Shown: one piece after another, positions 47,601 through 58,644 of the stretch
How positions within the stretch are numbered: position 1 is the first letter of the stretch
How the letters are laid out: the number at the start of each line of letters is the position of its first letter
Origin: Haliclona indistincta
Lineage: Eukaryota > Porifera > Demospongiae > Haplosclerida > Chalinidae
NCBI GenBank assembly: GCA_964017065.1
Contig: OZ024789.1
Coordinates: forward strand, 4,095,971 to 4,159,970
Direction: 5' to 3'
DNA: 64,000 nt
Translations under genes and position numbers: made by a program
Notes under the pieces: model-generated
Databases searched by the model: none
What the model was told of the DNA's origin: nothing
The model's input: only the letters and a program-made list of their open reading frames with translations

Positions 47601-49130
47601 TTGTTCCACCGCCAGTGAAAGAAACAGCATCAATTGCTTGCAGTAGTGATGCACTTGTCATGTGTGTATTGAGGTTAAACTGCACACTGACACTACTTTC
47701 ATAGCGAATAAGACCAACACGAGTAGTATCAGGTCCTATGTCCAAATTATTAACAACGTTGGTAGTAAAGTCTTTCATTTTATCAAAGTTGGAAGATCCA
47801 ACACTTCCAGAAGCATCAAGCACGAAGATCAAATCAATCCCACTTTGACACCCTGTAAAAGAGTAAAATAAAAAAAAATTCAATAGCTAATGCAAATGTC
47901 AAGTTGATAACTTCTTTAAAATAATTACTATAATAGTATTAGTACATTGTATTAATGGTGTACTACGAATATGCCTGAGGGATATTAGTGATTTATTGCT
48001 GAGTGTATTCATAATACACCACGAGGTAGGCATGATTTGTACAATAGCAACCCCAATGCCCACTGATGTCTGTAGGCTTCTATTGGACAAATAAGGGCAA
48101 CTTACCCTGCCTTGCATATAGTTTCCTGGTGGGGTCGACTTACAATTCTCTGTTTTTTTTACTATCTCTGGAAGGTATATCATTTTGATGATCGTTTTTG
48201 CCCAATGGGAGTCATGTCACTTCCCGTGAAATATCAGACATTTCACAGGAAATCCTGTGGAATGTCTGATAACATATGTACCACTGGGCAGTGCCTTTGA
48301 AAATAATTTAGGCTTCATAGGTACTATTGTAACTAACAGCTACAATAAACTGAACTGTGCCACACCATTAAAATCTAAATTTGTTCAGATAAATAATAAT
48401 AATAATAATACAACAATTTTACGGTTAGGTTCAAATTTTCACTAAATTATGGCCCAGGTTTGCTACAGCTTATCAAGCAATTTCACATGTGAAAGTTGGA
48501 GTATATTAGGACTGTAGTGGTAGCGCAGCCTAACTGGGTAATGCATTACTGACATCAGTTTAAATAATATGCAACATGTATCGGTAAAGTAAAAGTACCT
48601 GTACTGGCTACAAGTGCCGCCACATCATTGACAAACTGCTGCACTGTGCCGTTTTGGTTGTAGTGCTGTTTCCAGTAGTTGGCTTGTTGCGTGATTTCAC
48701 TAGCAAGCGGTATTTCTTGCGAAACTTTGGATAAGAGTAAACGTGCGGCTAGTCCGGAGTAAAGAGGTCTGCGTAGATCAGCCCAAATCACGCTAGACCA
48801 TACGATGTTGAATGATAATAATATTTGCTGGCGCTCGTTTGCTAATTCAGGAGCAGATCTGGTAGCTAGAAGTCTGTCTTCGTCGACCTGCCATATCCCC
48901 CCATTGTATCCAGTCCGGTAAGTTCTCGGATCGGTGCCATCTCTAGTCTCAACGTAAGCTATCCTGCGGAGAAGCATGCGGTCATCCGAGAAAATGGCCG
49001 ACAGCTGTATTCGAGCTACTATAGCCTCGACAACAGCTTCACCAGAGGTTTCGGGGACAATTGTTTGGTCGAATTGTCCAATACTCGAACTGAAACAGCA
49101 GAAGAGAGCAATAACAGTCACAATGGCCAT
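44680..49130 (-). CDS. SVP-F: SLT-VWA-PPC family member with Cys-rich C-terminus
   Basis: Exons 49130-48599 (signal peptide, SLT-like with YVETRDG and GGIWQVD), 47852-47277 (VWA, 576 nt, DASGS, GGTNT, VTDG) and 47182-46802 (PPC-like, with TPNEAFYDFRIT). No membrane exon follows. Two exons in matching phase do: 45103-44981, coding SCNQRNTRSCKEALVSVVC and NCNEC, and 44708-44680, coding GDCGPECC then stop. Total 546 codons, all junctions phase 1. The product would be secreted, with about ten cysteines in its tail. The last intron-exon joints are inferred from splice signals and phase only. The TATA box position favours this ATG over one at 49154. Confidence 0.7.
45115..45500. mobile_element. Foldback element FB1, inverted pair in SVP-F intron
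   Basis: Left arm ATCAAAAGGATGTAGTGATG and right arm CACTACATCCTTTTGATTTC; same family as 26190-26710. Confidence 0.75.
45971..46472. mobile_element. Near-perfect long palindrome with internal tandem repeat
   Basis: GCGTATTTTACTTTAGCCCC at the left is matched by GGGGCTAAAGTAAAATACGC at the right; identity continues through CACCTCGAGGTGT, CACGCGCGTGCTGCAGCAAC and the CTTCGCCTAACTGCGCAAAG region, arms about 240 bp. The centre consists of repeats of TAGTTAGGAAGACCCTC with TCGACGATCCT between, in both orientations. Foldback-type element in the last large intron of SVP-F. Confidence 0.85.
47940..48320. repeat. MITE-like element, copy 2 (see 132-570)
   Basis: GAGGTAGGCATG, AATACACCAC, GGGAGTCATGTCACTTCCCG and the inner layout match the copy at the left edge. 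It lies in intron 1 of SVP-F. Confidence 0.7.
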
Positions 49131-49181
49131 AATGATGAGTGGATTGCCTGGCACTGAAACTGATCAGTATGCAAGTCGCTG

Positions 49182-49190
49182 CCTTTTATA
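49182..49190 (-). promoter_or_regulatory. TATA box of SVP-F
   Basis: TATAAAAGG on the minus strand. Standard spacing puts the transcription start near 49155-49160, just 5' of the chosen ATG at 49130. Confidence 0.6.
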
Positions 49191-49497
49191 CTCACGGCAC
49201 GTGCGCGCGCTGCAAGGAATTTTCATTAAATCATTAGAAAATACGGGAATGTGCGGCAAATAATAACGAATGTTTGCTAGTTAATTAATTATTAAAATAG
49301 TTAGATGACATTGTGGTTTTCAACTTTTGGTAGTCTCCATAAAAGTACGCGGATTATTATACACACTTTTATTATGACGCCTGATGTTCGCAATGTTTTG
49401 TTAATTCCAGATCTGATAGCTTCAAGATGTGCAACCTGGTGTTCTTCGTGGTTCTATGCATGAGTTTGAATCGTGATAACTTTTTGCTCGTGTTATG

Positions 49498-49603
<106 letters not shown>

Positions 49604-49604
49604 C

Positions 49605-51840
49605 GCAATGCGTATCTCAGCAACCGCTTGCTACTAAGCGCTGAAATTTGCAACACAGGTAGATCTCAGTAGATCTAGTTTATGAAAAACAAATTTGGCA
49701 GAATTGCGATTAAAGGCGGCTTTATTTTCTAGTTATGGCGTGATTTGCTCGCCTGGACTGTCGTTGCTCGCGTTCGGGCTTCCTTCAGAGACAGTACTGT
49801 CCACAGCTGGCTACATCGCGCTTGACTGATATATGACAGTGCAGCTCATACGACTCCATAAGCAGCAATGAAACTAGCGAGCGAAAGCGTCTTCAGACTC
49901 ATCTTGCTCGTCGATTGAGCTAGTCTAGCTTGCTAGACCCTCAACGCTCTCTCGCTCGATGGGCGGGGTTACGGGGCGGAGCCCCGAGCGAGATCGCGTT
50001 GAGGGTCTAGCCAAACCTGCAACATGATTAGTTTCTGAAATGAGTTTTGTTAATGCAAGTCGTTACGTCATTGATTTCGTCACTTAGTCAATATGGCCGC
50101 GCTATCGTCGCTGTGTTATCTCTGGTCAGCTAAAACAACCGATAGCTTACCAACCGACGATCAACTTTTTCGTGAGAGCTATTGAACACGGAGTACTTGC
50201 TATAGGTCACCAAGAAGCAAGGCCATTGCAATCTGATGCCGCAAAAGCTGTACTTCGTGGAAGAGACACGTTTCTCAACTGTCCTTCAGGTCTTCCTCGA
50301 CGATCGCTTCCACAATTCTCCCTAGATCAGTCCTATCGCCATCTGGTGGGGCGGGGGCGAGCTGCAAAACGCGCAGTTGTCTGTAGACCTCGCTGTAGAG
50401 TGTAGACATTATGGCTTGAACGTCACTCTGAGCTCACCATGTGCGTGACGTAATTAATGATGAATATGATTACAAAACTCATTTCAGAAACTAATCATGT
50501 TGCAGGTTTGGCTAGACCCTCATCGCGATCTCGCTCGGGGCTCCGCCCCGTAACCCCGCCCATCGAGCGAGAGAGCGTTGAGGGTCTAGCAAGCTAGACT
50601 ACGATTGAGCCTGAGCGAGCAAGCGTTGATACAGTCTATGCAGGTCAGTCTTCAGTGAACAGCTTGTATTTTTATGCCTCGGTGGGCGGAGCCACGAGGC
50701 ATACAGTAGTCGTGGTGTGTGTGTGTCATTATGCCTCGGTGGGCGGAGCCACGAGGCATACTGTAATCGCGTTGTCTGTCATTCTGTCATTCTGTCTGTC
50801 TGTTACACCATTTTTGCGGCGCACGCTGAACGGTGAGCTCTCAAACTTGCAATGCAGGTATAACTCGACATTATCTCGGTTGTGTATTAGCGAAAGTTCG
50901 ATGCAAAGCTTTGTTCTAGAGTTATGGCGCGGTTTGCTTACTTTGTTTACCGTTGCTGGCAATCAGGACTTCTCCAAAGGCAAAGCTGCCCACAGTTGAC
51001 TGCCTGGAAGCTGATAGGTTAGAATTTTGCCACAGGATAGCAGTGCAGGTCCAGAGAAATCGTGTAAGCAAGCTATGGAAGCTATCTCGCTCGTGTGCTG
51101 TGCTAAACACTGTAGACACGCCCAGTTGAATTGTGGTTAGCATTGATTGGCTTCTGTTTGTATTACAAAAGCACTGCAGTGCGATTGCTGTACAGAAATC
51201 CTGCATACATGCATCTGCAGTTGCTGTGTTTGAGGAACGGTGGATAATTGTTTTTGTGGATAGTGTCGTTCAACCGAGGCATCTGCACCTTAGGTGCTTC
51301 ATTCTGTCCGTTGCCGGCATAGCGCATCGGACGCTAAAAACTAAGCGCTGATATCAGCAACACAGGTAGAAATCGCTATTTGCTCGGAACTGTATTGATA
51401 AATTGTTGGTTCTAAAGCTCCGTTCGTGAGTTATGGCGTGAGATGCTTACCTCGATGGCTGTTCCCGGCTATCTGGACTCCTCTAAAGACAAAACAGTTT
51501 ACAGCTGACTGTCTTTCAGCTAGTGAGTTCGTTTTTACTACAAAACAGCTTGGTAGGTCCAGCGAAATTCTCTCGAAGGCCTACAGCTCGAGCTTGAGCT
51601 CGCCGGCTTGAGCTACAGTAGTTGCTGATGATCTAGAGTTCTCCGTAGACACAGTTGACTGCCTAGAAACTCTGATAAGTCACAGGATAGCAGCGTATTT
51701 CTAAAGAAATTGTGTAAGCAAGCTATCTCCGTCGAATTGAACTTTATAGACACGCCCAGTTGAATTAGTGGTCAGCACTGATTGGCTTCTGATTGCATAA
51801 CTATTATTCTGATTGCTGTACAGAAAGGTACAACAGCTGC
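49605..51840. repeat. Three to four divergent copies of a ~500-bp interspersed unit
   Basis: Copies start near 49605, 50815, 51325 and (partial) 51625. Shared landmarks: GCGCTGAAATTTGCAACACA-like start, GTTATGGCG(TC)G then TTTGCT, ACAGTTGACTGCC, and CACAGGATAGCAG followed by TGTAAGCAAGCTAT. No gene is recognised. The 49.9-50.6 kb foldback element interrupts copy 1. Confidence 0.6.
49925..50610. mobile_element. Foldback element carrying a helicase-like gene fragment
   Basis: Arms of about 120 bp: TAGCTTGCTAGACCCTCAAC at the left, its complement at the right, including CGGGGCGGAGCCCCGAGCGA. The interior plus-strand frame (about 50060-50300) has ALQSDAAKAVLRGRDTFLN-like sequence, then CPSGLPRRSL. 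This resembles the first helicase motif of RecQ-type enzymes (Q...A...LxGRDxxxxxPTGxGKS), but the Lys of motif I is absent. Probably a captured, decayed gene piece. Confidence 0.55.
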
Positions 51841-52550
51841 AGTACTAGTTTAACTTTACTGTGTATGTGAAATTGTGGCATTCCACCGAGGCATCAGCAC
51901 CTTTGGTGCCTAGTTGTGTATGTTTTTATAAGTTGTCAGCCACTAACATAGTGTTCAACTAGCAACAGCAGACTTTCATTACTGCTTGTGTATTTCAGTT
52001 CAGCGTATTTAGTCAGACAGGCATGTATGCATAACATTCCACCGAGGCATAAGCACCTTCGGTGCCTAGTTAATTTATTACAACAATGCATTTTAGCTAC
52101 ATGTACTCTATGCTGCTACAATCCATTGTTCTGCTGCTTGCATGCAGTTCTGCTGCTTCAGTTCTGTTACTTGCATGCTTCCACGCCGGGTTCTGCTGCT
52201 TACATGTACATGCTTCCATGGTTCTGCTGCTTGCATGGCTCAGTTCTGCTGCTTGCATGCTTCAGTTCTGCTGCTTGCATGCTTCCATGGTTCTGCTGCT
52301 TCCGTGCTTCCATATATAGTTTTGCTGCTTCCACTGCTACAATGGTTCTGATGTTTGCATGCTTCCATAGTTCTGCTGCTTGCATGCTATCATGGTTCTG
52401 TTGCTTGCATGCTCAAGTTCCATGATACTGTTTTGATGCTTCCATGGATCTACTGCATGCATACATGTACGTGCTGTCATATGCATCTGCTAATTGCAAT
52501 TGCATGCTAGCATACATGCTACTGCACCGAGGCATCTGCACCTTTGGTGC
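50674..52550. repeat. CCGAGGCAT...GGTGC hairpin motif, six copies
   Basis: TGCCTCGGTGGGCGGAGCCA at 50674 and 50731; ACCGAGGCATCTGCACCTT plus GGTGC at about 51272, 51884, 52040 and 52525. Each of the later four contains the small stem GCACC-TTT-GGTGC. They look like repeated ends of one mobile sequence. Confidence 0.6.
52125..52430. repeat. Minisatellite TGCTGCTTGCATGCTTCCA
   Basis: About ten irregular units of TTCTGCTGCTTGCATGCTTC with CATGG spacers. It accounts for the Cys/Leu/His-rich open frames in all three plus frames. Confidence 0.9.
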
Positions 52551-52559
52551 TTTATTTAC

Positions 52560-54265
52560 ATACAGTAAGTATACAATAGTACAAATATGTAGTGTAGGTT
52601 GCTTCTTCTGACCTGTACAGAAGTAAAGAAATACGGTTAGCAAAAAGTCATTCGCTAATGATAAATTTATTTATGCGCACCCGCCACCTTATAAAATGAA
52701 GCATGATCAGAATTTCCTGTGAATTTCACAAAGAAAATGGAAAGTTTCTATTCGGAAAATATTAACAAGCTGTGAAATGTTTGAAAGTTTGAAAGATGTT
52801 AACAGGATGTTTGAAAGTTGATCTAATGAAAAGTCAACAACATTCTTAGTTGACATTGTGTGACGGAAATGTTGTTTCTATGTAAAAATGTAGACGGAAT
52901 GCAAGGAAGCTTTCGTCATATCACTATCATTATATCTCTATTTTTCTACTGAGAATGTAAAAAATTGATGACATCGTAGTGTTTTCTTTTCTAATCGTTT
53001 AAATTTAACGTGTTAAGCATTCACCAGACAGTTAGCTGAGTTCATGTAAAACATAAGCAAGCAGGCTGACACGGTGTGTGTACTGTCTGTCCACTTGTTT
53101 GTTCTCTTCACTCTCACCAATAAAAAATTATAATTCAGGCATTTCTTGGCAATTTTCATGTTTGCATACATGCATTCAACATGCATAGAATTCAATGTTT
53201 AATGCATTTTCTGTCTCAGATGAGAAGAGAGAAATCATACCTAGCTACATTTATCCCTCAAGAAGCACTCACTGGGCCGCTGTACTCTTTGTCCAGCAAA
53301 TTTTCATAGCTAATGTCTGTACTAAAGCTTAAATTAATAAGACTATAATTATCATTGCCGATCGGCAATGATATGTAGGGATGACATCGAATTAAGATGG
53401 CGGCTACTCATGTGTGAAAATGAGTTATCACACCTATCTCTACTGTTATACATTTCTACTGCATTTTAACTATCTCTGAGTGAATCTGAAGTGTAAGCGC
53501 TTGTAAGAAGTCTATGAAAGTCGCCGGGAATGCTTGCTTGACGACGAAAATCAAGATGGCGACTCTCAGGGAGCCATTGCAGATCTTCGCTGTTTTAGAG
53601 TTTCTTGATATTCCAGACACCTAGGATTGATCAATTGTTCTGAGCATGAAAATACCTTTGGCGAAGCTGCATGGCAGACGTTTCTAAAGTGGTAAACTGA
53701 AATCGCCGCCCACGCGAATTGTTCATCTTTCTTCTTCTTTCGGTAGCCTAGCGCTGTCCTGAGTAAACGAATCACTACCTAACCTACACATTCCCACGTG
53801 TATATGTATATATCTATATAATATTATTTCAGTGGATAGTACGATTCATTGTAACAAAGCATTGTATTACAATTAACCGGACCACGTGTGTTACCCACTT
53901 CTATAGTGTGTTCATTGTTACAATAAAAATATTGTGATACGTACGAAAATATACAATCGTAACAAAAAATACTTGTTGTGCAACTGGGACTAGTAACTAC
54001 TTAGCTATATCTTCTTGTTACGACTTGCCAGACCATCACTTTTCAGTTGCACCTGTGGAAATAACACCATCAAACCAAGCTGCATGTGTTGTCACACATT
54101 CTGACAAACCTGATGTTCATTTTCCTAGAACAAAATAGGTGTTTTAGTTAATAAAACTCATTTCCCATTTCTGATTTCACAAAATTAATGGCTTGAGAAA
54201 GAGAGAAAGTGATTAATTTTGATAACGTTAAGATGCTTAAATCATAGACTATGCTTAAATCTAGG
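52560..54265. other. No gene recognised
   Basis: AT-rich sequence with tandem TTTGAAAGTTTGAAAG (about 52778) and the dispersed hairpin ATCATTGCCG...CGGCAATGAT (53351-53386, third copy). ATGGCGGCTACT at 53395 repeats the target-like sequence seen at 13480 and 25780. Confidence 0.5.
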
Positions 54266-54269
54266 ACAT

Positions 54270-54348
54270 GAGAAGAGATATAGCAGCCCCTCACTGGCTA
54301 ATACCACAGTGATAACATATGCATGGGTGCATGAGTATGGGATATGAA
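54270..54348 (+). pseudogene. DUF2961 3'-end scrap A
   Basis: Matches the last about 80 bp of copy 3 (38632-38710): ATATAGCAGCCCCTCACTGG then ATGCATGGGTG. The order relative to scrap B is inverted with respect to a normal gene. Confidence 0.75.
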
Positions 54349-55049
54349 TGATGCATTTAACTCAGTTTCACTACTTTCATGTCTCATTGAGTAGCATGCT
54401 TGTCAGTGTTGAATCAGCCATATAATTGATAATAGTTTTGATCATTGTGTTTTATAACAAGCCAATAGAAAGTTTGTTCCAACTTTTAATCACTGCAAGC
54501 AGTCGTTTAAATTATATAGTGTTGGCTGCGTGATCAGCTAGGCAGATGTATGCATCACTGAATAGTGATTTACATCAGCTTTTTATTTAGCTTGTGTATA
54601 AGTATCAGCCATTTTCTTCCATATACATTACCAACAATAGGACAATAACAATTGCTAGAGTATAGTCACAAGTTGTTTCTTCACTGTTCAAATCGTGTAG
54701 GAATATTATGACAATATAATTTCTACTTCAATATAGCTTGATGAAAACAGATGTAGCCATGTGTACGCAGTTAGTATGAGCCATGCACACCCATAATAAG
54801 TAGCTATATCTACTACTGATCATAAAATGAAAATCTTTCTTTTAGAGAATCTCATTTCATATAGCATTCGTACGTATACTACACACTCACACTTATTACA
54901 ACAACCCTCCAATTTTTCCGTTGTAAAACTTTTTCCGTTGTAAAACTTTATTATGTAAAACTTAAAAATATACACATGTAATGTAGGAGCTCATACATTA
55001 GCACAAAATGAGAATCAATAAAACAAGTATTATCAAAGAAGACATAAAC

Positions 55050-55312
55050 AAGACCCAGGAACAATGTCGGCTTGCAAGTTCTTTGAGAGTGATCTGATTC
55101 TCTAGCTTCTCAAAGTCATTCGCACTAATGTGGAGATGTGAGGATGATGTTGATCCTCAGGATCATGGCTGTCCCTGCAGTGACTGGCCTCCTCCGCCTG
55201 AGGGGTCTCCTTTACCAAAGAACAAGTACAGCAAAGGGAAGGGATACGATGTCCCAATATGGACACCACAGTGACATCATTGGTATGGATTTGTCATGTA
55301 TGAGTATATGAT
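55050..55312 (+). pseudogene. DUF2961 3'-end scrap B
   Basis: Matches copy 1 from the PGKMSAYKFFENDP region to near the C-terminus (34510-34770), with stops and indels. It lies 700 bp from the end of SVP-G, mirroring copy 3 next to SVP-D. Confidence 0.8.
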
Positions 55313-55999
55313 GTCATAAGGCCGGCTATACAGATAATATAGTACACCCATCCAGAACCCGGCCCATATTACTCAAATGGTTTTACTTGATAATAATTAT
55401 GTCAATAGACAAAACAAGTTTGTATGCTTTGCATTTTAGTACTTGTTCATATGATTGCAGTCAGTACTTAGGAGCCACAGTAGATTTAGAGTCAAATCAT
55501 AATTTTTTTATGCCTGGACATCAGAGAAGAGCCACAAATGAATGAAAGTAGAAACTACTATATAAGTGAATTTGAAAGTCTGTGAAACCAGGTATAGAAG
55601 GTACAAGCATAGATCAAATTAAAGTAACTACATTTATGAGCCACGACCAATTTGTGTGACACAGTGTTGAATCATCCTTGTATTGACAGTCATACCTGTT
55701 TCAAAAACGGCTATTAAGTAAGCTTATACAATGTACTTATTAATTTGTGATCAAGTTCTTCACTCTTTACGCAAACAGTCGGTAAAATCTTGTCCGAACT
55801 TTATATGACCAACTGCAATAAACGATGCAATTCGAGTAACACTATATAATTCAAAATTCATATTATACCCGCTATATCTATGTCAGCAGCTTTATACACC
55901 ACAGAACTGCAATGAATTACAAAAATATTACATAGGGACAGTAATAGAACACTATAACATGCAGTACTGAGTAAGTTTACAACCACGTTGGTGTTGTAA

Positions 56000-58123
56000 C
56001 TATGGATGCTGCTGCACAAGTCGTTTCTTGACTGTTCGAATCTTGCACAGTAGAGCAACCGTAACCAAAAGCACTATCAGGATCAAGACGATAATGACAG
56101 CTCCAACCACACTTCCCACAACAATGACCAGCACATCAACTTGTGATGTAGCATCTGCAAAATAAAAATGTAGAATAATAATCATTATACACTACTGAAC
56201 TGTACTATCATTGTCAGCATCAATTCAAAATTTAAACATCAAATTTTTTTGTACCTGTAACCATGACATCAGTAGTTGCACTTGTTGTTGGTGTTGTACT
56301 TGGTTCAGGAGTCTCTTTTGTCGTGTCTCCAATTGTTGTGTACAATGTGAAGTCATTCAACACACTCTGACCTTGGATTGTGATGTAAATTGTAATATCT
56401 GTATCATTTGGTGTTTCTGCACGTTTTGTGATTCTTTGCCCGAATGTTTCCTGATTTACATAGACTTCTGGTATGCTGTTTGACAGCTTAAAGTCATAAA
56501 ATGCTTCGTTGGGATTTTGTATCTTGTTTGAGCCATACATTGCAACTGATCCTAGACTCACATCGAGACGAACTGTCGTACCCTCTTGCGGTAAACTGAC
56601 CTGCAGAAAAGTAACTTCATTTTGCTGAAGAGTGTTTGAGATTGGTTGTCCAATTTCAAAAATCGCTGGAGCTGTGACAAGATTGAAAATTATGGACAGC
56701 ATTGACTTAGCTATTGATTTACCTCTGCACGCTTCATTGTCCAAGCTTTCTTGAAGTATCCGAAATTCATTACTGCTGAACTCTGCTACAGAGCGAACAT
56801 ATTGACTATCAGGATCTGTAGCAATAACAGCCAGTTCTTTTATGTTGACATTGTCTCCAACTCCAACAGCATAACTGATGATTCCCTCTGAGTGAGCTAT
56901 TTCTGCCGCTGCAACTGTAGCAGCTGAATTGGTGGAATAACCGTCAGTAATCACAATAGCAATGCGTGGGATTCCATTTGATTTTGGTCGAGCACCATAT
57001 GAAGTATTGAATTGTTGAATGCAAGTCAGTATAGCAGCATTGGTGTATGTTCCACTACCAGCGTATTTTATATTAGCAATTGCCTCTAGCAGCGATGCAT
57101 TTGTCAGGTATGAATTGAGACTGAACCGTACGCTGGCTTTGGTACTGTATTGAACAACACCAACTCTAACCTGATCAGATCCAATGTTCAAATTACTTAC
57201 AACGTTAGTAACAAATGTCAGCATTATTTGAAAGTTAGCAGGTCCAACACTTCCAGAAGAGTCCAGTACAAAAATTAGATCGAGTCCAGTTCGACATTCT
57301 ATGTAAAAAGTAAGAAATGTTAAAAGGACATAATTATGAATTAGCCGGAGGCTCAGGGATAATTCTGACATACAGTCATGGGTACACATACACATGTATA
57401 AAAATAATTATCGTTACTGCCTTTATAGCTCACATGCATGAGGAGTAAGGTAGTAATAGATGACATACTGTAATGATTTGCTTGAGCACATATACTAAAG
57501 TACCTCAGTATGCCGTACTGATCATGAGCAGTAACACTACTGTACAAAATGTAAATAATAAAATTGTAGACACCTTTTGCCGCTTCAAGAGCCCTCACGT
57601 CCTCTATAAACATCTGTACTGTTCCAACATTGTTGTAGTACAGTTTCCAGTAGTTTGCCTGTAACTCTATTTCACTAGCAAATGGTATTGGCTGCTGAAA
57701 AGTCGACAAAAGCAAATAGGCAGCAAGTCCAGAATGAAGAGGAATACGTAGGTCATACCAAGGCACACTGGGCCAGTTTATGTCAAAATTTTGTTGTATT
57801 AATTCGTATTTTGATACTAAAGCTGGATAGGCAGCTGTGTCCTTGGTTCTTTGAAAATCAATTCCGTCAACCTGCCATATCCCTCCGAAGTATCCAGCTC
57901 GATAAGTCTTTTGAAGGGTGCCGTCTCTCGATTCTACGTAAGCAATTCTGCGGAGTAGCGAATTGTCCTCAGGAAATACCCCAGCCTGACGAATCTTAGC
58001 GATCACAGCTTCGACAATAGGTGCACCAGATCCTTCTGGGCTAACGGTCAGGTCGACATTCTGTCCATTAGACAAGCTAACGAAGAATGCTACACAGAGA
58101 AGCAACAAGACAGCCATGGACAT
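56000..58123 (-). CDS. SVP-G: membrane protein with SLT/lysozyme-like, VWA and PPC-like domains
   Basis: Exons 58123-57574, 57298-56723, 56671-56255 and 56154-56000, 565 residues, all phase 1, no lesion seen. Signal peptide MSMAVLLLLCVAFFVSLSNG; SLT-like domain with LRRIAYVESRDG and GGIWQVDG; VWA with DSSGS, GTYTN and ITDG; PPC-like exon with NKIQNPNEAFYDFKLSNS and a Thr/Pro stalk before the membrane (PEPSTTPTTSATTD); membrane segment VIVVGSVVGAVIIVLILIVL; cytoplasmic tail IRTVKKRLVQQHP. The ATG is chosen because it starts the signal peptide and lies 36 bp from the shared upstream motif. Intact partner of broken SVP-D. Confidence 0.87.
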
Positions 58124-58157
58124 GTGCTCTTTCAGCAGTAAGCTTAAGGCTAAAGGG

Positions 58158-58176
58158 TGGGGCTGGTGCGTGGGCG
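58158..58176 (-). promoter_or_regulatory. Conserved upstream motif of SVP-G
   Basis: GGGGCTGGTGCGTGGGCG, identical to the copy upstream of SVP-D. Confidence 0.5.
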
Positions 58177-58644
58177 TATAGATACAACGTGCTTCCACCC
58201 CATGACATCTTGGTTGCTACTGTACAGTCATGTACTGTATGCCTAAATCAGAACAATTCTGTAAGCAAATAAACACGTACATTCTTAGGCACTCTAACAA
58301 CAAGCAATAATCTACACAATGCATAGTTAATTTTTACTACCTACAAGTACGTAGCAGTATGTATTACGTTGTTAAAATCCCAACCAATGCTATGAATTCC
58401 TGTCTATAGATATGAATAATGTAACAATTATTCATTGAATTCTCTAGTCACAAAAATTTAGTTTTAAAGACAAGGAAATGGCCCATTATTGCATGCAGAC
58501 GATGATTTTGATTAACATGCAGTGATCATGACCTGTCTTTTCACAATGACGACAAGCATACAATTTAAGGGCTAATTCTGGGCTAATTACATGTATTACT
58601 ATTGCGAGTTATTCTAATAATGGTATAGGATGTAAGGTGTATTG

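Noticed and set aside
48505..48545. tRNA-like A-box (TAGCGCAGCCTAACTGG), and a similar one near 27632 (TGGCTTAGTGGC).
   Set aside because: No B-box, cloverleaf or tail was found nearby; SINE or tRNA status cannot be supported.
51988..52425. 145-codon Cys/Leu/His-rich open frame that could suggest a cysteine-rich peptide.
   Set aside because: All plus frames are open over the same minisatellite; no signal peptide or stable cysteine spacing.
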